Below the pieces are notes generated by a model that did not search any database, was not told where the DNA came from, and saw only the letters and a program-made list of their open reading frames with translations. DNA of 38,588 nt from Vicinamibacteria bacterium (GTDB lineage Bacteria > Acidobacteriota > Vicinamibacteria > Fen-336 > JAGNNV01). The stretch covers positions 11,723-50,310 of the forward strand of contig JAGNNV010000001.1 of NCBI GenBank assembly GCA_017990495.1. Direction: 5' to 3'. Shown piece by piece: positions 31,698 to 38,588 of the stretch. Made by a program: the position numbers and the translations under genes. Within the stretch, counting starts at the first letter, position 1. Each line of letters opens with the position of its first letter.

Positions 31698-33458
31698 GTG
31701 ACTGAAGAGCGCAAGGCCGCGCGGGAAGACGAGTCGGATGCGAGGAGAGTCAGCCTTCTCGCCCAGGTCCAGGAGCTCGAGGCCGACTCGCGGTTCCTCG
31801 ACGCGGCCTCGCTGATCGCGATCAACCTTCCTGCGGGAACCGATGAGCTCCCGAAGGCGGACCTGAGCCTGGCCCGCCGCGCGGTTGAGCTGTTCGCGCG
31901 GGGCGGGGAGGTTCGATCGGCCGCCCAGATCATGGTGCGTTTCCCCGTCGACCTCGCGCTCTTCGTGGCCGACGAATGCGGGCAGAGTGTCGGCCTTGCC
32001 GCCGCCGCCCTCGCCGAGTTCGGCGGACGGCCGGAGATGGCCCTGCGCCTCCGGTCGTGGCTCGGGCACTATTCCGAGGCGGCCAGGCTTGCCCGCCAGC
32101 TCGAGAGACACATCGAGGCCGGAGGGTTGTTCGAGCGAGCGCACATGCCGATCGAAGCCTCGCGCTCGTTCGCCCACGGGGGCGACCGTCGCCGCGCGAT
32201 CGACGCCATCATCGGGATCGAGCCGGGCCATTCGTCGTATCGCTCGGCTTGCGTGAGCGCCATCCGCCTCGCGAGCGAAGAGGGTGACATCCCCTTCTCT
32301 CTCGACCGCTTCGTCATTCCTTTCCTGTCCACGCGCGGGCATGACGCGGCCGAGCTCGACGCTCTCACCCTGCTGGCGCACCTGTACTTGAAGAAGGGTC
32401 TGCGGGAGAACGCGCGGGAGGTTGCAGACGCGCTTCTGGCCGCGGATCCATCCCACCCCATCGCCGGCCAGATCCGGCACACCCTCAAGCTCTTCGTGCG
32501 TGATGACGTGGGGCTTCTTCCCGATCTGCCCGCCGCGCCGAGCCTCCCCGATCCGGAGGATCTGATTTCCGCTCCCGGCCGGGCTCCCCTGGCCGGCGTG
32601 TTCGCGGTGGGGGCCCTGGTTGAAGGCCGCTACCGGCTGGTCGAGAGAATCGGCCGCGGCGGCACCTCGGCCATCTTCAAGGCCCTCGACACTGTTCTCG
32701 GCGATCACATCGCGCTCAAGGCCTTTCTTCAGGCGGTCCCCGACGAGAACGCCGACCGGCGCATCCGGCGCGAGTTGAGAATGGCCCGCGAACTGACCCA
32801 TCAGAACATCGTTCGCGTCCATGAGCTTGGGTCCCACCAGGGCTTTCGCTACATCACGATGGAGCTTCTGGAGGGAATCGACCTGCGCGACAGGATGAAT
32901 GCGGGGCTCTCCAAAGCGAAGGCGATCGACTACCTGATCCAGATCTGCGACGGCCTCGGGGCCGCTCACGAGAAGGGCATCGTCCACCGCGACATCAAGC
33001 CCGAGAACTGTTTCATCACCCATACCGACATCGTGAAGCTGCTCGACTTCGGCATAGCGAAGGTGGTGAGCGCCCCCGGCGCGACCCAGAGCGGCGCCAT
33101 TCTGGGGACACCCGGCTACGTCTCGCCGGAGCAGATCACGGGTTACAGTGACGTGACCCATCGAGCCGACCTCTACTCGCTCGGGATGGTCGCCTACGAG
33201 ATGTTCACGCAGCACACGCCCTTCGGCCTTCCGGACCTGATGAGCCTGATCCGCATGCACATGGAAGTCGTGCCACCGGAGCCGAGAACGCGCACTCCTG
33301 ACATTCCCGCGCCCCTGTCGGAGGCCATCATGAAGCTTATCGAGAAGAATCCCGCGAACCGGTACGCGAGTTGCGCCGCCCTGAAGACCGACCTCATGGC
33401 GATCCGCCCCCTCCTCATCCAGGGCGAGGGGTTTGCACTTTCAGGGTCGGGTTCCTAA
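31698..33458 (+). CDS. Ser/Thr protein kinase with N-terminal helical-repeat domain
   Basis: A 586-residue soluble protein. Residues about 15-270 are entirely helical with TPR/SEL1-like spacing (RFLDAASLIAINLP, GHYSEAARLARQLERHIEAG, LARLYLKKG-type segments), but no strict TPR consensus is seen. After a Pro/Asp linker (270-300) follows a Hanks kinase: IGRGGTSAIFKA at 318-329, K341, HRDIKPEN at 430-437, DFG at 450-452 and GTPGYVSPEQ. No transmembrane segment. It is an RD kinase and should be active. Start GTG at 31698 lies ten bases after the PilT stop, so the PilT pair and the kinase are likely cotranscribed; phosphorylation of the ATPases is a hypothesis. Its 3' end contains the promoter of rho. 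Confidence 0.9.
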   Translation: MTEERKAAREDESDARRVSLLAQVQELEADSRFLDAASLIAINLPAGTDELPKADLSLARRAVELFARGGEVRSAAQIMVRFPVDLALFVADECGQSVGLAAAALAEFGGRPEMALRLRSWLGHYSEAARLARQLERHIEAGGLFERAHMPIEASRSFAHGGDRRRAIDAIIGIEPGHSSYRSACVSAIRLASEEGDIPFSLDRFVIPFLSTRGHDAAELDALTLLAHLYLKKGLRENAREVADALLAADPSHPIAGQIRHTLKLFVRDDVGLLPDLPAAPSLPDPEDLISAPGRAPLAGVFAVGALVEGRYRLVERIGRGGTSAIFKALDTVLGDHIALKAFLQAVPDENADRRIRRELRMARELTHQNIVRVHELGSHQGFRYITMELLEGIDLRDRMNAGLSKAKAIDYLIQICDGLGAAHEKGIVHRDIKPENCFITHTDIVKLLDFGIAKVVSAPGATQSGAILGTPGYVSPEQITGYSDVTHRADLYSLGMVAYEMFTQHTPFGLPDLMSLIRMHMEVVPPEPRTRTPDIPAPLSEAIMKLIEKNPANRYASCAALKTDLMAIRPLLIQGEGFALSGSGS

Positions 33459-33461
33459 GAT
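33433..33461 (+). promoter_or_regulatory. Probable rho promoter inside the end of the kinase gene
   Basis: TTGCAC (33433-33438) is separated by exactly 17 bases from TAAGAT (33456-33461). The -10 box overlaps the kinase stop codon (TAA at 33456-33458). The predicted RNA start near 33468 gives rho a leader of about 108 bases. Confidence 0.65.
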
Positions 33462-33575
33462 CGCTGTCACGTTCCCTCCTAAAAGACCCCGCACCCACCC
33501 CGCCTGTCTGTCGCGCCGGCCGCGTTGATCGCATCGATCCGCGGACCTTTCCCGCGAGCCCGAAAGAAAAAAACG
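33459..33575 (+). promoter_or_regulatory. C-rich 5' leader of rho, possible rut-type autoregulatory region
   Basis: The 117 bases between the kinase stop and the rho ATG are rich in C relative to G in their first half (CCCTCCTAAAAGACCCCGCA and CCCACCCCGCCTGTCTGTC). Unstructured C-rich RNA is what Rho loads on, and rho genes of several bacteria are controlled by attenuation in their leader. The ribosome site (GAAAGAAAAAAACG) is weak. The autoregulation is inference. Confidence 0.4.
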
Positions 33576-35312
33576 ATGTCCGACGAACACAAGCCCAAAG
33601 GGTCTGACGACCCGGGGTCGGCCCCGCCGTCCCTCGATTCGCCCGCCGGCGAGTCCGGTGCGGTCGATCGCCCGAAAGGGGATCGTGGACGCGGAGGCCG
33701 GGGCCGTCGAGGTCCGCGGCGCACCCCGACCGAGAGCCCGGCCGGAGTCGACGCGCAGACTCCGCCGACGGAATCGGCCGACGCGCCGGCCGAGCGCAAG
33801 CCAAAGCCTGAAGGCGGAGGCGGGGGAGGCGCTCGTCACCCCAAGCCCGCAGCCCGGGAAGGGCGCGGCAAGCAGCGGCGTGAGAAAAAGTCGGGCGGGG
33901 CTCCGGGCCGCGCCGCGCCAACCGGTCCTCCGAAACATCGCGAACCCAAGCGCCACCACGATGTGCGCACCAAAGACGGCCGGCTGATCGACGTCGAGGA
34001 CGATCCCGATACCGCTCGCGCTCTGGCCGCCGCCGCCGCCGCGGCCGAGGACGCCAAGCTCGATCTGGCCCAGCTCAAGGAAATGCCTATCGGCGACCTC
34101 GCCTCGGTGGCGAAGGACCTCGAGATTCCGGGCGCCCTCAACATGAAGAAGCAGGAACTGGTCTTCCAGATCCTGCGCGCCCAGGCCGAGAAGCTCGGCC
34201 TCATCTTCTCGGAGGGCGTGCTCGAAATCCTGCCCGAGGGCTTCGGTTTCCTCCGTGCCCCCGAGTACTGCTATCTCCCCGGCCCCGACGACATCTACGT
34301 GTCGCCTTCGCAGATCCGCAAGTTCAATCTGCGCACCGGCGACACCATCAGCGGCCAGATCCGCGCGCCGAAGCCCGATGAACGCTACTTCGCGCTGATC
34401 AAAGTCGACGCGATCAACTTCGAGCCGCCCGATCTCACCCGCGACAAACCCCACTTCGACTCCCTCACCCCGCTCTACCCGCAGGAGCGCCTCAAGATGG
34501 AGACGGGGCCCGAGCAGATCTCGAACCGCGTGCTCGATCTGGTGGCTCCGCTCGGCAAGGGACAACGCGCCCTGATCGTCGCTCCGCCCCGCACCGGCAA
34601 AACCGTCCTGCTCCAGCAGATCGCGAACGCGGTCACCCGCAACCACCCCGAAGTCGTCCTCATCGTCCTGCTCATCGACGAGCGGCCGGAGGAAGTGACG
34701 GACATGCAGCGCTCGGTTCAGGGCGAAGTCATCTCCTCGACCTTCGACGAAGCGGGCGAGCGTCACGTGCAGGTGGCCCGCATGGTTCTCGAAAAGGCCA
34801 AGCGCCTGGTCGAGCAGAGGAAGGACGTTCTCATCCTCCTCGACTCGATCACCCGTCTCGCTCGCGCCTACAACACCGTGGCCCCGCAATCCGGCCGCGT
34901 GTTGTCGGGCGGCGTCGACGCCAACGCGCTGCAGGAACCGAAACGTTTCTTCGGCGCCGCGCGCGCGGTGGAGGAGGGCGGGTCGCTCACCATCATCGCC
35001 TCGGCTCTGGTCGAAACCGGCTCGCGCATGGACGAAGTCATCTTCGAAGAGTTCAAGGGCACGGGCAACGCGGAAATCGTTCTCTCCCGCAAGCTCACCG
35101 AGAAGCGCATCTACCCTTCGATCGACATCGAGAAGACGGGCACGCGCAAGGAAGAGCTGCTGGTGCCGAAGGACGAACTGAACCGGGTGTGGGTCCTGCG
35201 CAAAGTGCTTTCCGCGATGTCGCCGGTGGAGGCCATGGAACTGCTGGTCGAGCGGCTGTCGAAGAGCAAGTCGAACGGCGCGTTCCTCCAGAGCATGGGC
35301 AACGGCGGCTAG
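33576..35312 (+). CDS. rho: Transcription termination factor Rho with long N-terminal extension
   Basis: A 578-residue hexameric RNA helicase that ends untranslated transcripts. The first about 160 residues are a low-complexity tail, rich in Gly/Arg/Pro/Lys ([32 protein letters not shown]) and then Ala; E. coli Rho has no such part. The Rho N domain starts near 166 ([17 protein letters not shown]), the RNA-binding OB-fold at about 212 ([27 protein letters not shown]) and the ATPase domain at about 320 with Walker A APPRTGKT (336-343), [13 protein letters not shown] and [14 protein letters not shown]. The ATG at 33576 was chosen over an in-frame start at 33525 because the extra 17 residues are leader RNA sequence. 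The extension probably binds RNA or phase-separates, as proposed for long Rho insertions elsewhere. AtoE follows after nine bases. Confidence 0.96.
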   Translation: MSDEHKPKGSDDPGSAPPSLDSPAGESGAVDRPKGDRGRGGRGRRGPRRTPTESPAGVDAQTPPTESADAPAERKPKPEGGGGGGARHPKPAAREGRGKQRREKKSGGAPGRAAPTGPPKHREPKRHHDVRTKDGRLIDVEDDPDTARALAAAAAAAEDAKLDLAQLKEMPIGDLASVAKDLEIPGALNMKKQELVFQILRAQAEKLGLIFSEGVLEILPEGFGFLRAPEYCYLPGPDDIYVSPSQIRKFNLRTGDTISGQIRAPKPDERYFALIKVDAINFEPPDLTRDKPHFDSLTPLYPQERLKMETGPEQISNRVLDLVAPLGKGQRALIVAPPRTGKTVLLQQIANAVTRNHPEVVLIVLLIDERPEEVTDMQRSVQGEVISSTFDEAGERHVQVARMVLEKAKRLVEQRKDVLILLDSITRLARAYNTVAPQSGRVLSGGVDANALQEPKRFFGAARAVEEGGSLTIIASALVETGSRMDEVIFEEFKGTGNAEIVLSRKLTEKRIYPSIDIEKTGTRKEELLVPKDELNRVWVLRKVLSAMSPVEAMELLVERLSKSKSNGAFLQSMGNGG

Positions 35313-35321
35313 GCGGCTCCG

Positions 35322-36683
35322 ATGAACGCCGAGGCCGGGCCGGAGCGACCACCAGCCCGATCCAGTTTCGTGGAGGTTCTGGCCAAGGGAGCGAGTTCGC
35401 TCGTTCCCGACGCCTTCTCCATCGCCTCGGTCCTCACTTTCGCCACCCTCGGGGCCGCGGTGTTGTGGGCCGGAGCCTCACCCGAAACCGCGGTGCGGGC
35501 CTGGGGGCAGGGCATCTGGACCCTGCTCCCGTTGTCGATGCAGATCGCCTTTGTGGTGTTCGCGGGGTATCTCCTCGCCGTCTCCCCGCCCATGGCCCGA
35601 CTCATCGACGTGATCGCCGCGTGGCCGAAAACCCCGGCGCAGGCGGTGGGTCTGGCCGCGTTCACCTCGATGGGAATCTCGTGGCTCAATTGGGGCGTGG
35701 GCCTCGTGGCCTCGGCCATTCTGGTCAAGTCCATCGCCGCGCGTCGTCCCGACGTCAACTACCCGCTGCTCGTGGCCGCCGGGTACCTCGGCATGGGAGT
35801 GACGTGGCATGCCGGGCCGTCGGGCACGGTGCCGCTGCTTTTCGCCGGCCGCGATTCCTTCATGGTGCGCGACCGTCTGCTGGCCGCTCCGGTGGCGCTC
35901 AGCGAAACCATCTTCAGTCCCGGCAATCTGATCTTCACCGCGGTCGCAGCCCTGGTTCTTGGGTTCGTCGCGGTCATGCTGGCGCGAAAGCCGGGGGTGT
36001 TTCCGCCCCCGCCCCTCGAACCGCCTCCGCCCCAGGCGGCCGACACCAGCGCGAAGCCCGCCACCTTCGCCGAGGGGTTGTCGCGCACGCGTCTCGTCAC
36101 TCTGGCCCTCGGTCTCCTCGGCCTTTTGTTCCTGTTTCTCGAGTCTCGCGCGGGGACGTTCTCGCTCTCTCTCGACATGGTGAACCTCATCGTCCTCGCC
36201 CTGGCCCTGATCCTGCACCGGAACGCCGCGGCCCTGCTGGCCCATGTGGAGGAGGCGGCGCGTCCCCTTCACGGTGTGGTCCTGCAGTTCCCGCTCTACG
36301 CCGGAATCTACGGGGTCATCAAAGATACCGGCCTCGCCAACCGGCTGGCCGAGGTGTTCCTCTCTGTCGCCACCACCGACTCCCTGCCCACCGTGGTGTT
36401 TGCGTACTCGGCCTTTCTCAACTACTGGGTGCCGTCGGGAGGGGCGAAGTGGGCGATGGAAGCGCCTTATCTGCTGAAGAGCGCGGCCGCCCTCGACGTC
36501 TCGCCCGCGCGCATCGCCATGGCCTATTCCTACGGCGACATGGCGACGAACCTGATTCAGCCGTTCTGGGCCATTCCCTTGCTGGCGGTGGCCCGGCTGG
36601 AGTTCAAACACATCCTGGGTTATGAGTTGATCTTTTTTGTCGTCTACTCAGCCCTGGTGGTCGGGGCGCTGCGCCTGATCTAG
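35322..36683 (+). CDS. atoE: AtoE-family short-chain fatty acid transporter
   Basis: A 453-residue inner-membrane transporter with about 10-12 helices. Family segments include LVPDAFSIASVLTFATLG, GFTSMGISWLNWGVGLV-like AFTSMGISWLNWGVG, GYLGMGVTWHAGPSGTVPL and the conserved C-terminal NYWVPSGGAKWAMEAPYLL and SYGDMATNLIQPFWAIPLL. Members import acetoacetate and short-chain fatty acids. A Pro-rich cytoplasmic loop (PPPPLEPPPPQ) lies near residues 228-238. It starts nine bases after rho and may share its transcript; it ends at a hairpin that works for the opposite strand. Confidence 0.9.
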   Translation: MNAEAGPERPPARSSFVEVLAKGASSLVPDAFSIASVLTFATLGAAVLWAGASPETAVRAWGQGIWTLLPLSMQIAFVVFAGYLLAVSPPMARLIDVIAAWPKTPAQAVGLAAFTSMGISWLNWGVGLVASAILVKSIAARRPDVNYPLLVAAGYLGMGVTWHAGPSGTVPLLFAGRDSFMVRDRLLAAPVALSETIFSPGNLIFTAVAALVLGFVAVMLARKPGVFPPPPLEPPPPQAADTSAKPATFAEGLSRTRLVTLALGLLGLLFLFLESRAGTFSLSLDMVNLIVLALALILHRNAAALLAHVEEAARPLHGVVLQFPLYAGIYGVIKDTGLANRLAEVFLSVATTDSLPTVVFAYSAFLNYWVPSGGAKWAMEAPYLLKSAAALDVSPARIAMAYSYGDMATNLIQPFWAIPLLAVARLEFKHILGYELIFFVVYSALVVGALRLI

Positions 36684-36690
36684 GGCCGAT

Positions 36691-36723
36691 CAAAAGCAAA
36701 ACGCCCGCGGCGAGCGCGGGCGT
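36691..36723 (-). terminator. Rho-independent terminator for the minus-strand coiled-coil gene
   Basis: ACGCCCGCG (36701-36709), loop GCGAG (36710-36714) and CGCGGGCGT (36715-36723) form a perfect 9-bp GC-rich stem. On the minus strand the stem is followed by TTTTGCTTTTG (complement of 36700-36690), a U-rich tail. On the plus strand no T-run follows, so it should act mainly on the gene that ends at 36749. Confidence 0.85.
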
Positions 36724-36748
36724 CTGGCGACCAGAAGGAACTCCCTGG

Positions 36749-37264
36749 TCAGCGGCGAGGCATTCCGGCGCGGCGGCGTTCGTCTTCGAGGTCGATGAGC
36801 GACTGCTTCAAGGCGGCGAGCTTCTTCTTGTCGGCCTCGATAGCGTTGGCCAGATCCTGGCGAGCCGGTGTGATGTTGATGAGCGAGGCAAGGTTGCGCT
36901 CGTTCTTCGAGATCACGCCCTCAAGCTCGACGATCTGGTCCTGGGCCGCTTTGACCTTGTCGGCCCACGCCTTCTGGCGCTCGGCGGCAAGCTCCTCGGG
37001 CGTCTTTTCCTTCTTTCCCGAGGGACTGGTGGTCGGGGGCACGGGCACAGCCACTGCGTCGCCTTCGGCGGGAGCAGCGGAAGCCGTGGCGGTTCCGGTG
37101 CGGTCACCTTCGGTGTAGACCTTGGCCGGGCCGTCGGCGGCGCGCAGCTTGGCGCGGCGCTGCTTCTCGAGTTTGGCGAGCTCAGGCAGGCTTTGTGCCT
37201 GGGCGACGCCCACAGAGGCCAAGGCCACGGCGGAAACGAGACACAGCAGACTCTTGATGTTCAT
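36749..37264 (-). CDS. Exported coiled-coil protein of unknown function
   Basis: A 171-residue protein with a signal peptide (KSLLCLVSAVALASVGVAQA, cut after AQA near 24). Low-complexity Ala/Thr/Pro/Ser sequence follows (about 50-90), then a long heptad-rich coiled coil (about 95-165: ELAAERQKAWADKVKAAQDQ, IEADKKKLAALKQSLIDLED). The ATG at 37264 has a perfect GGAGGAG ribosome site and a TATACT -10 box at 37307-37302; a terminator follows its end. It is therefore a complete monocistronic unit. No family is recognised; a periplasmic structural role is possible. Confidence 0.82.
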   Translation of the reverse strand: MNIKSLLCLVSAVALASVGVAQAQSLPELAKLEKQRRAKLRAADGPAKVYTEGDRTGTATASAAPAEGDAVAVPVPPTTSPSGKKEKTPEELAAERQKAWADKVKAAQDQIVELEGVISKNERNLASLINITPARQDLANAIEADKKKLAALKQSLIDLEDERRRAGMPRR

Positions 37265-37301
37265 CGGATGTCTCCTCCTGGTTAGAGAACTGAACCCGAT
37301 C

Positions 37302-37307
37302 AGTATA
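37302..37307 (-). promoter_or_regulatory. -10 element for the exported coiled-coil gene
   Basis: TATACT on the minus strand, an almost perfect -10 box, lies about 38 bases upstream of the ATG at 37264. A -35 match is poor. The MFS gene on the other strand starts about 50 bases away. Confidence 0.5.
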
Positions 37308-37355
37308 GATCGCAAAGCCCTTCGGAGCCTGCGTGTTAATGTCCTGGCCTTGACC

Positions 37356-38585
37356 GTGACGAACCCACAGGGGGCACCCGCCTCCCCCAAGGAGGCGGAG
37401 CGAGGGGGGGCGGCCCGGAACGCCGACGTGGCGGCGTTCATGACCTTCGCCGCGTTCCTCGGCCTTGGTTTTGTCCTCCCGTTCCTGCCCCTCTTCGTTC
37501 AGGAGCTGGGGGTCCACGATCCACGCGACGCGGCCCAGTGGGCCGGATTTCTCATCGGGGTGGGCCCGCTTCTGGCCGGAATCCTCGCCCCTTTCTGGGG
37601 CGGACTCGCCGACCGTCACGGCTACAAGCGCATAGCGCTTCTGGCCCTCGTGGCCCTTGGGCTCAGCCAGATTGTGGCTTCCGTCGCCCAGAACCCCATG
37701 CACGTCCTCATCTCCCGCGTGTTGTCCGGTCTCTTTGGTGGAGTGGGACCGCTCGGGCTGGCCATGGCTTCGGGCGCCACCCACAAGCCCAGCGGCGCTT
37801 CAACGGCGATCGGGAAGATCCAGGCCGCTCAGATTCTGGCCGCGGGTTTTGGACCGCTGCTTGGCGGAGCCCTGGCGTCGACGCTCGGGATTCGCGCAGC
37901 CTTCTGGGGCGCTTCGGCCTGTTGTCTGTTCGCCGCGGGTGTGGTCGGCCTCTACTACCGGGAAGAGGCGAGAGTGGAAGGGGGGCACGCGGCCGCCGCG
38001 ACGGCGCCTGCGGTCTTGCCCGCGCCTGCGTTCTTCGTCGCGCTGGTCAGCCTGGTGTTCTTCGTCAACTTCGCCGCTCGCTCCTTCACCCCCATCCTGC
38101 CCGGGCAACTCGCCGCGCTGGGCGTGGCCGCCTCGGGGTTGGCTCTGGCCACCGGCATCCTGATCTCGGTTTATTCGGTCGCCGCCGCAGCCTCGTCGTT
38201 CATGTTCGGACGTCTGGCCTCGCGCATCGATCCCGCCCGTCTGCTTGGCGTGTCCCTTATCCTCTCCCTCTTCTCCGCGGCCGCCATGGCCTATGCGCCG
38301 AGCTTCCCGGTGTTCCTGGGCATCGCCCTCGGATTCGGTCTGGTGTCGGGCGGTTCACTCACGCTTGGCTACAGCATCGGGTCGAGGAGATTCGGCGACG
38401 CGGCTCGGGGCGCGTTCTTCGGACGCCTCTCGGGCGCGGCTCTCATCGGCGGCGCCATCGCCCCCGCCATCGCCGCGCTCGTCGCCCGCTCCTCGCTCGC
38501 GAACGTCTATTGGATGAACGCGATCATCTACGCCCTCCTCCTCGCGATCACCCTGCCGTTGCTTCGTACCCCGAAACATCACTGA
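37356..38585 (+). CDS. MFS-type multidrug or metabolite efflux transporter
   Basis: A 409-residue transporter with 12 predicted helices. The loop 2-3 MFS motif is GGLADRHGYKRIALL (G-x-L-x-D-R-x-G-x-[RK]-x-x), preceded by VGPLLAGILAPFW; the second half has the repeat FGRLASRIDPARLLG. The helix 5 segment GFGPLLGGALAS is the antiporter motif of drug/H+ DHA1-type exporters. GTG at 37356 (MTNPQGAP) was chosen because the longer open frame runs through the coiled-coil gene of the opposite strand; TTG at 37350 is equally possible. The substrate is unknown. The stop is three bases from the window end. Confidence 0.88.
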   Translation: MTNPQGAPASPKEAERGGAARNADVAAFMTFAAFLGLGFVLPFLPLFVQELGVHDPRDAAQWAGFLIGVGPLLAGILAPFWGGLADRHGYKRIALLALVALGLSQIVASVAQNPMHVLISRVLSGLFGGVGPLGLAMASGATHKPSGASTAIGKIQAAQILAAGFGPLLGGALASTLGIRAAFWGASACCLFAAGVVGLYYREEARVEGGHAAAATAPAVLPAPAFFVALVSLVFFVNFAARSFTPILPGQLAALGVAASGLALATGILISVYSVAAAASSFMFGRLASRIDPARLLGVSLILSLFSAAAMAYAPSFPVFLGIALGFGLVSGGSLTLGYSIGSRRFGDAARGAFFGRLSGAALIGGAIAPAIAALVARSSLANVYWMNAIIYALLLAITLPLLRTPKHH

Positions 38586-38588
38586 CCG

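Noticed and set aside
31212-33260. A 682-codon open frame on the minus strand
   Set aside because: Antisense to PilT and the repeat-kinase gene; composition is His/Gly/Arg-rich with no domain.
27393-33458. The cluster as a phage defence island
   Set aside because: HEAT repeats, ATPases and kinases occur in defence systems, but the ATPase is clearly PilT-type and no nuclease, helicase or toxin gene accompanies it.

Overview
The window is a gene-dense, high-GC (roughly two-thirds G+C by eye) bacterial chromosome segment. It holds 35 protein-coding genes, one of them cut by the left edge. I see no rRNA, tRNA, CRISPR array, insertion sequence or integrase, and no gap between genes exceeds about 140 bases. 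Three Hanks-type Ser/Thr kinases, an FHA-GAF-PP2C phosphatase, PilT-type ATPases, a fused aroD-aroE gene and an abundance of GTG/TTG starts fit an Acidobacteriota-like organism (Thermoanaerobaculia/Holophagae type). A Myxococcota-like or other deep Gram-negative lineage cannot be excluded. Signal peptides and MltG point to a Gram-negative-type envelope. The lineage is inference, since no rRNA is present.

Layout from left to right. (1) 1-3065: an NRAMP-superfamily transporter (-) diverges from an FHA-GAF-PPM phosphatase (+), which faces a small GAF-like/coiled-coil protein (-). (2) 3131-8275 (+): a housekeeping run of ymdB, xseA, xseB, ispA, tlyA and nadK, with the often-associated dxs missing. 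(3) 8290-11419 (-): ruvX, mltG and a polytopic GT-C-like membrane protein, with overlapping start and stop codons. (4) 11503-12468 (+): a soluble Ser/Thr kinase. (5) 12497-17035 (-): secreted peroxiredoxin, a Cache-HAMP-like membrane receptor kinase with an HCD catalytic loop, a LysM-FecR-like exported protein and a second FecR-like exported protein. (6) 17129-18838: a small conserved-looking protein (+) facing enolase (-). (7) 18976-21398 (+): M20 metallopeptidase and an exported creatininase-family amidohydrolase. (8) 21485-26320 (-): a translationally coupled chain aroDE > thiF/moeB-like > ABC ATPase > ABC permease. (9) 26349-33458 (+): an ornithine-cyclodeaminase-family enzyme, a small membrane protein, a HEAT-repeat/PilT fusion ATPase, a stand-alone PilT and a Ser/Thr kinase with a helical-repeat N-terminus. 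(10) 33576-36683 (+): rho with its own promoter and C-rich leader, then an AtoE-type short-chain fatty acid transporter. (11) 36749-38585: an exported coiled-coil protein (-) diverging from an MFS transporter (+).

The most unusual unit is the 27.4-33.5 kb cluster. There a PilT-family ATPase is fused to a long N-terminal HEAT-repeat array and sits next to a normal PilT and a repeat-plus-kinase protein, with no pilin or pilus assembly gene nearby. It looks like a kinase-linked dual-retraction-ATPase module. The second candidate system is the receptor kinase / LysM-FecR / FecR cluster, which could sense the envelope or peptidoglycan. Several genes have a TAGAAT/TAGACT-type -10 box so close to the start codon that the mRNA would be leaderless or nearly so, and several of these lie in very short divergent intergenic regions.
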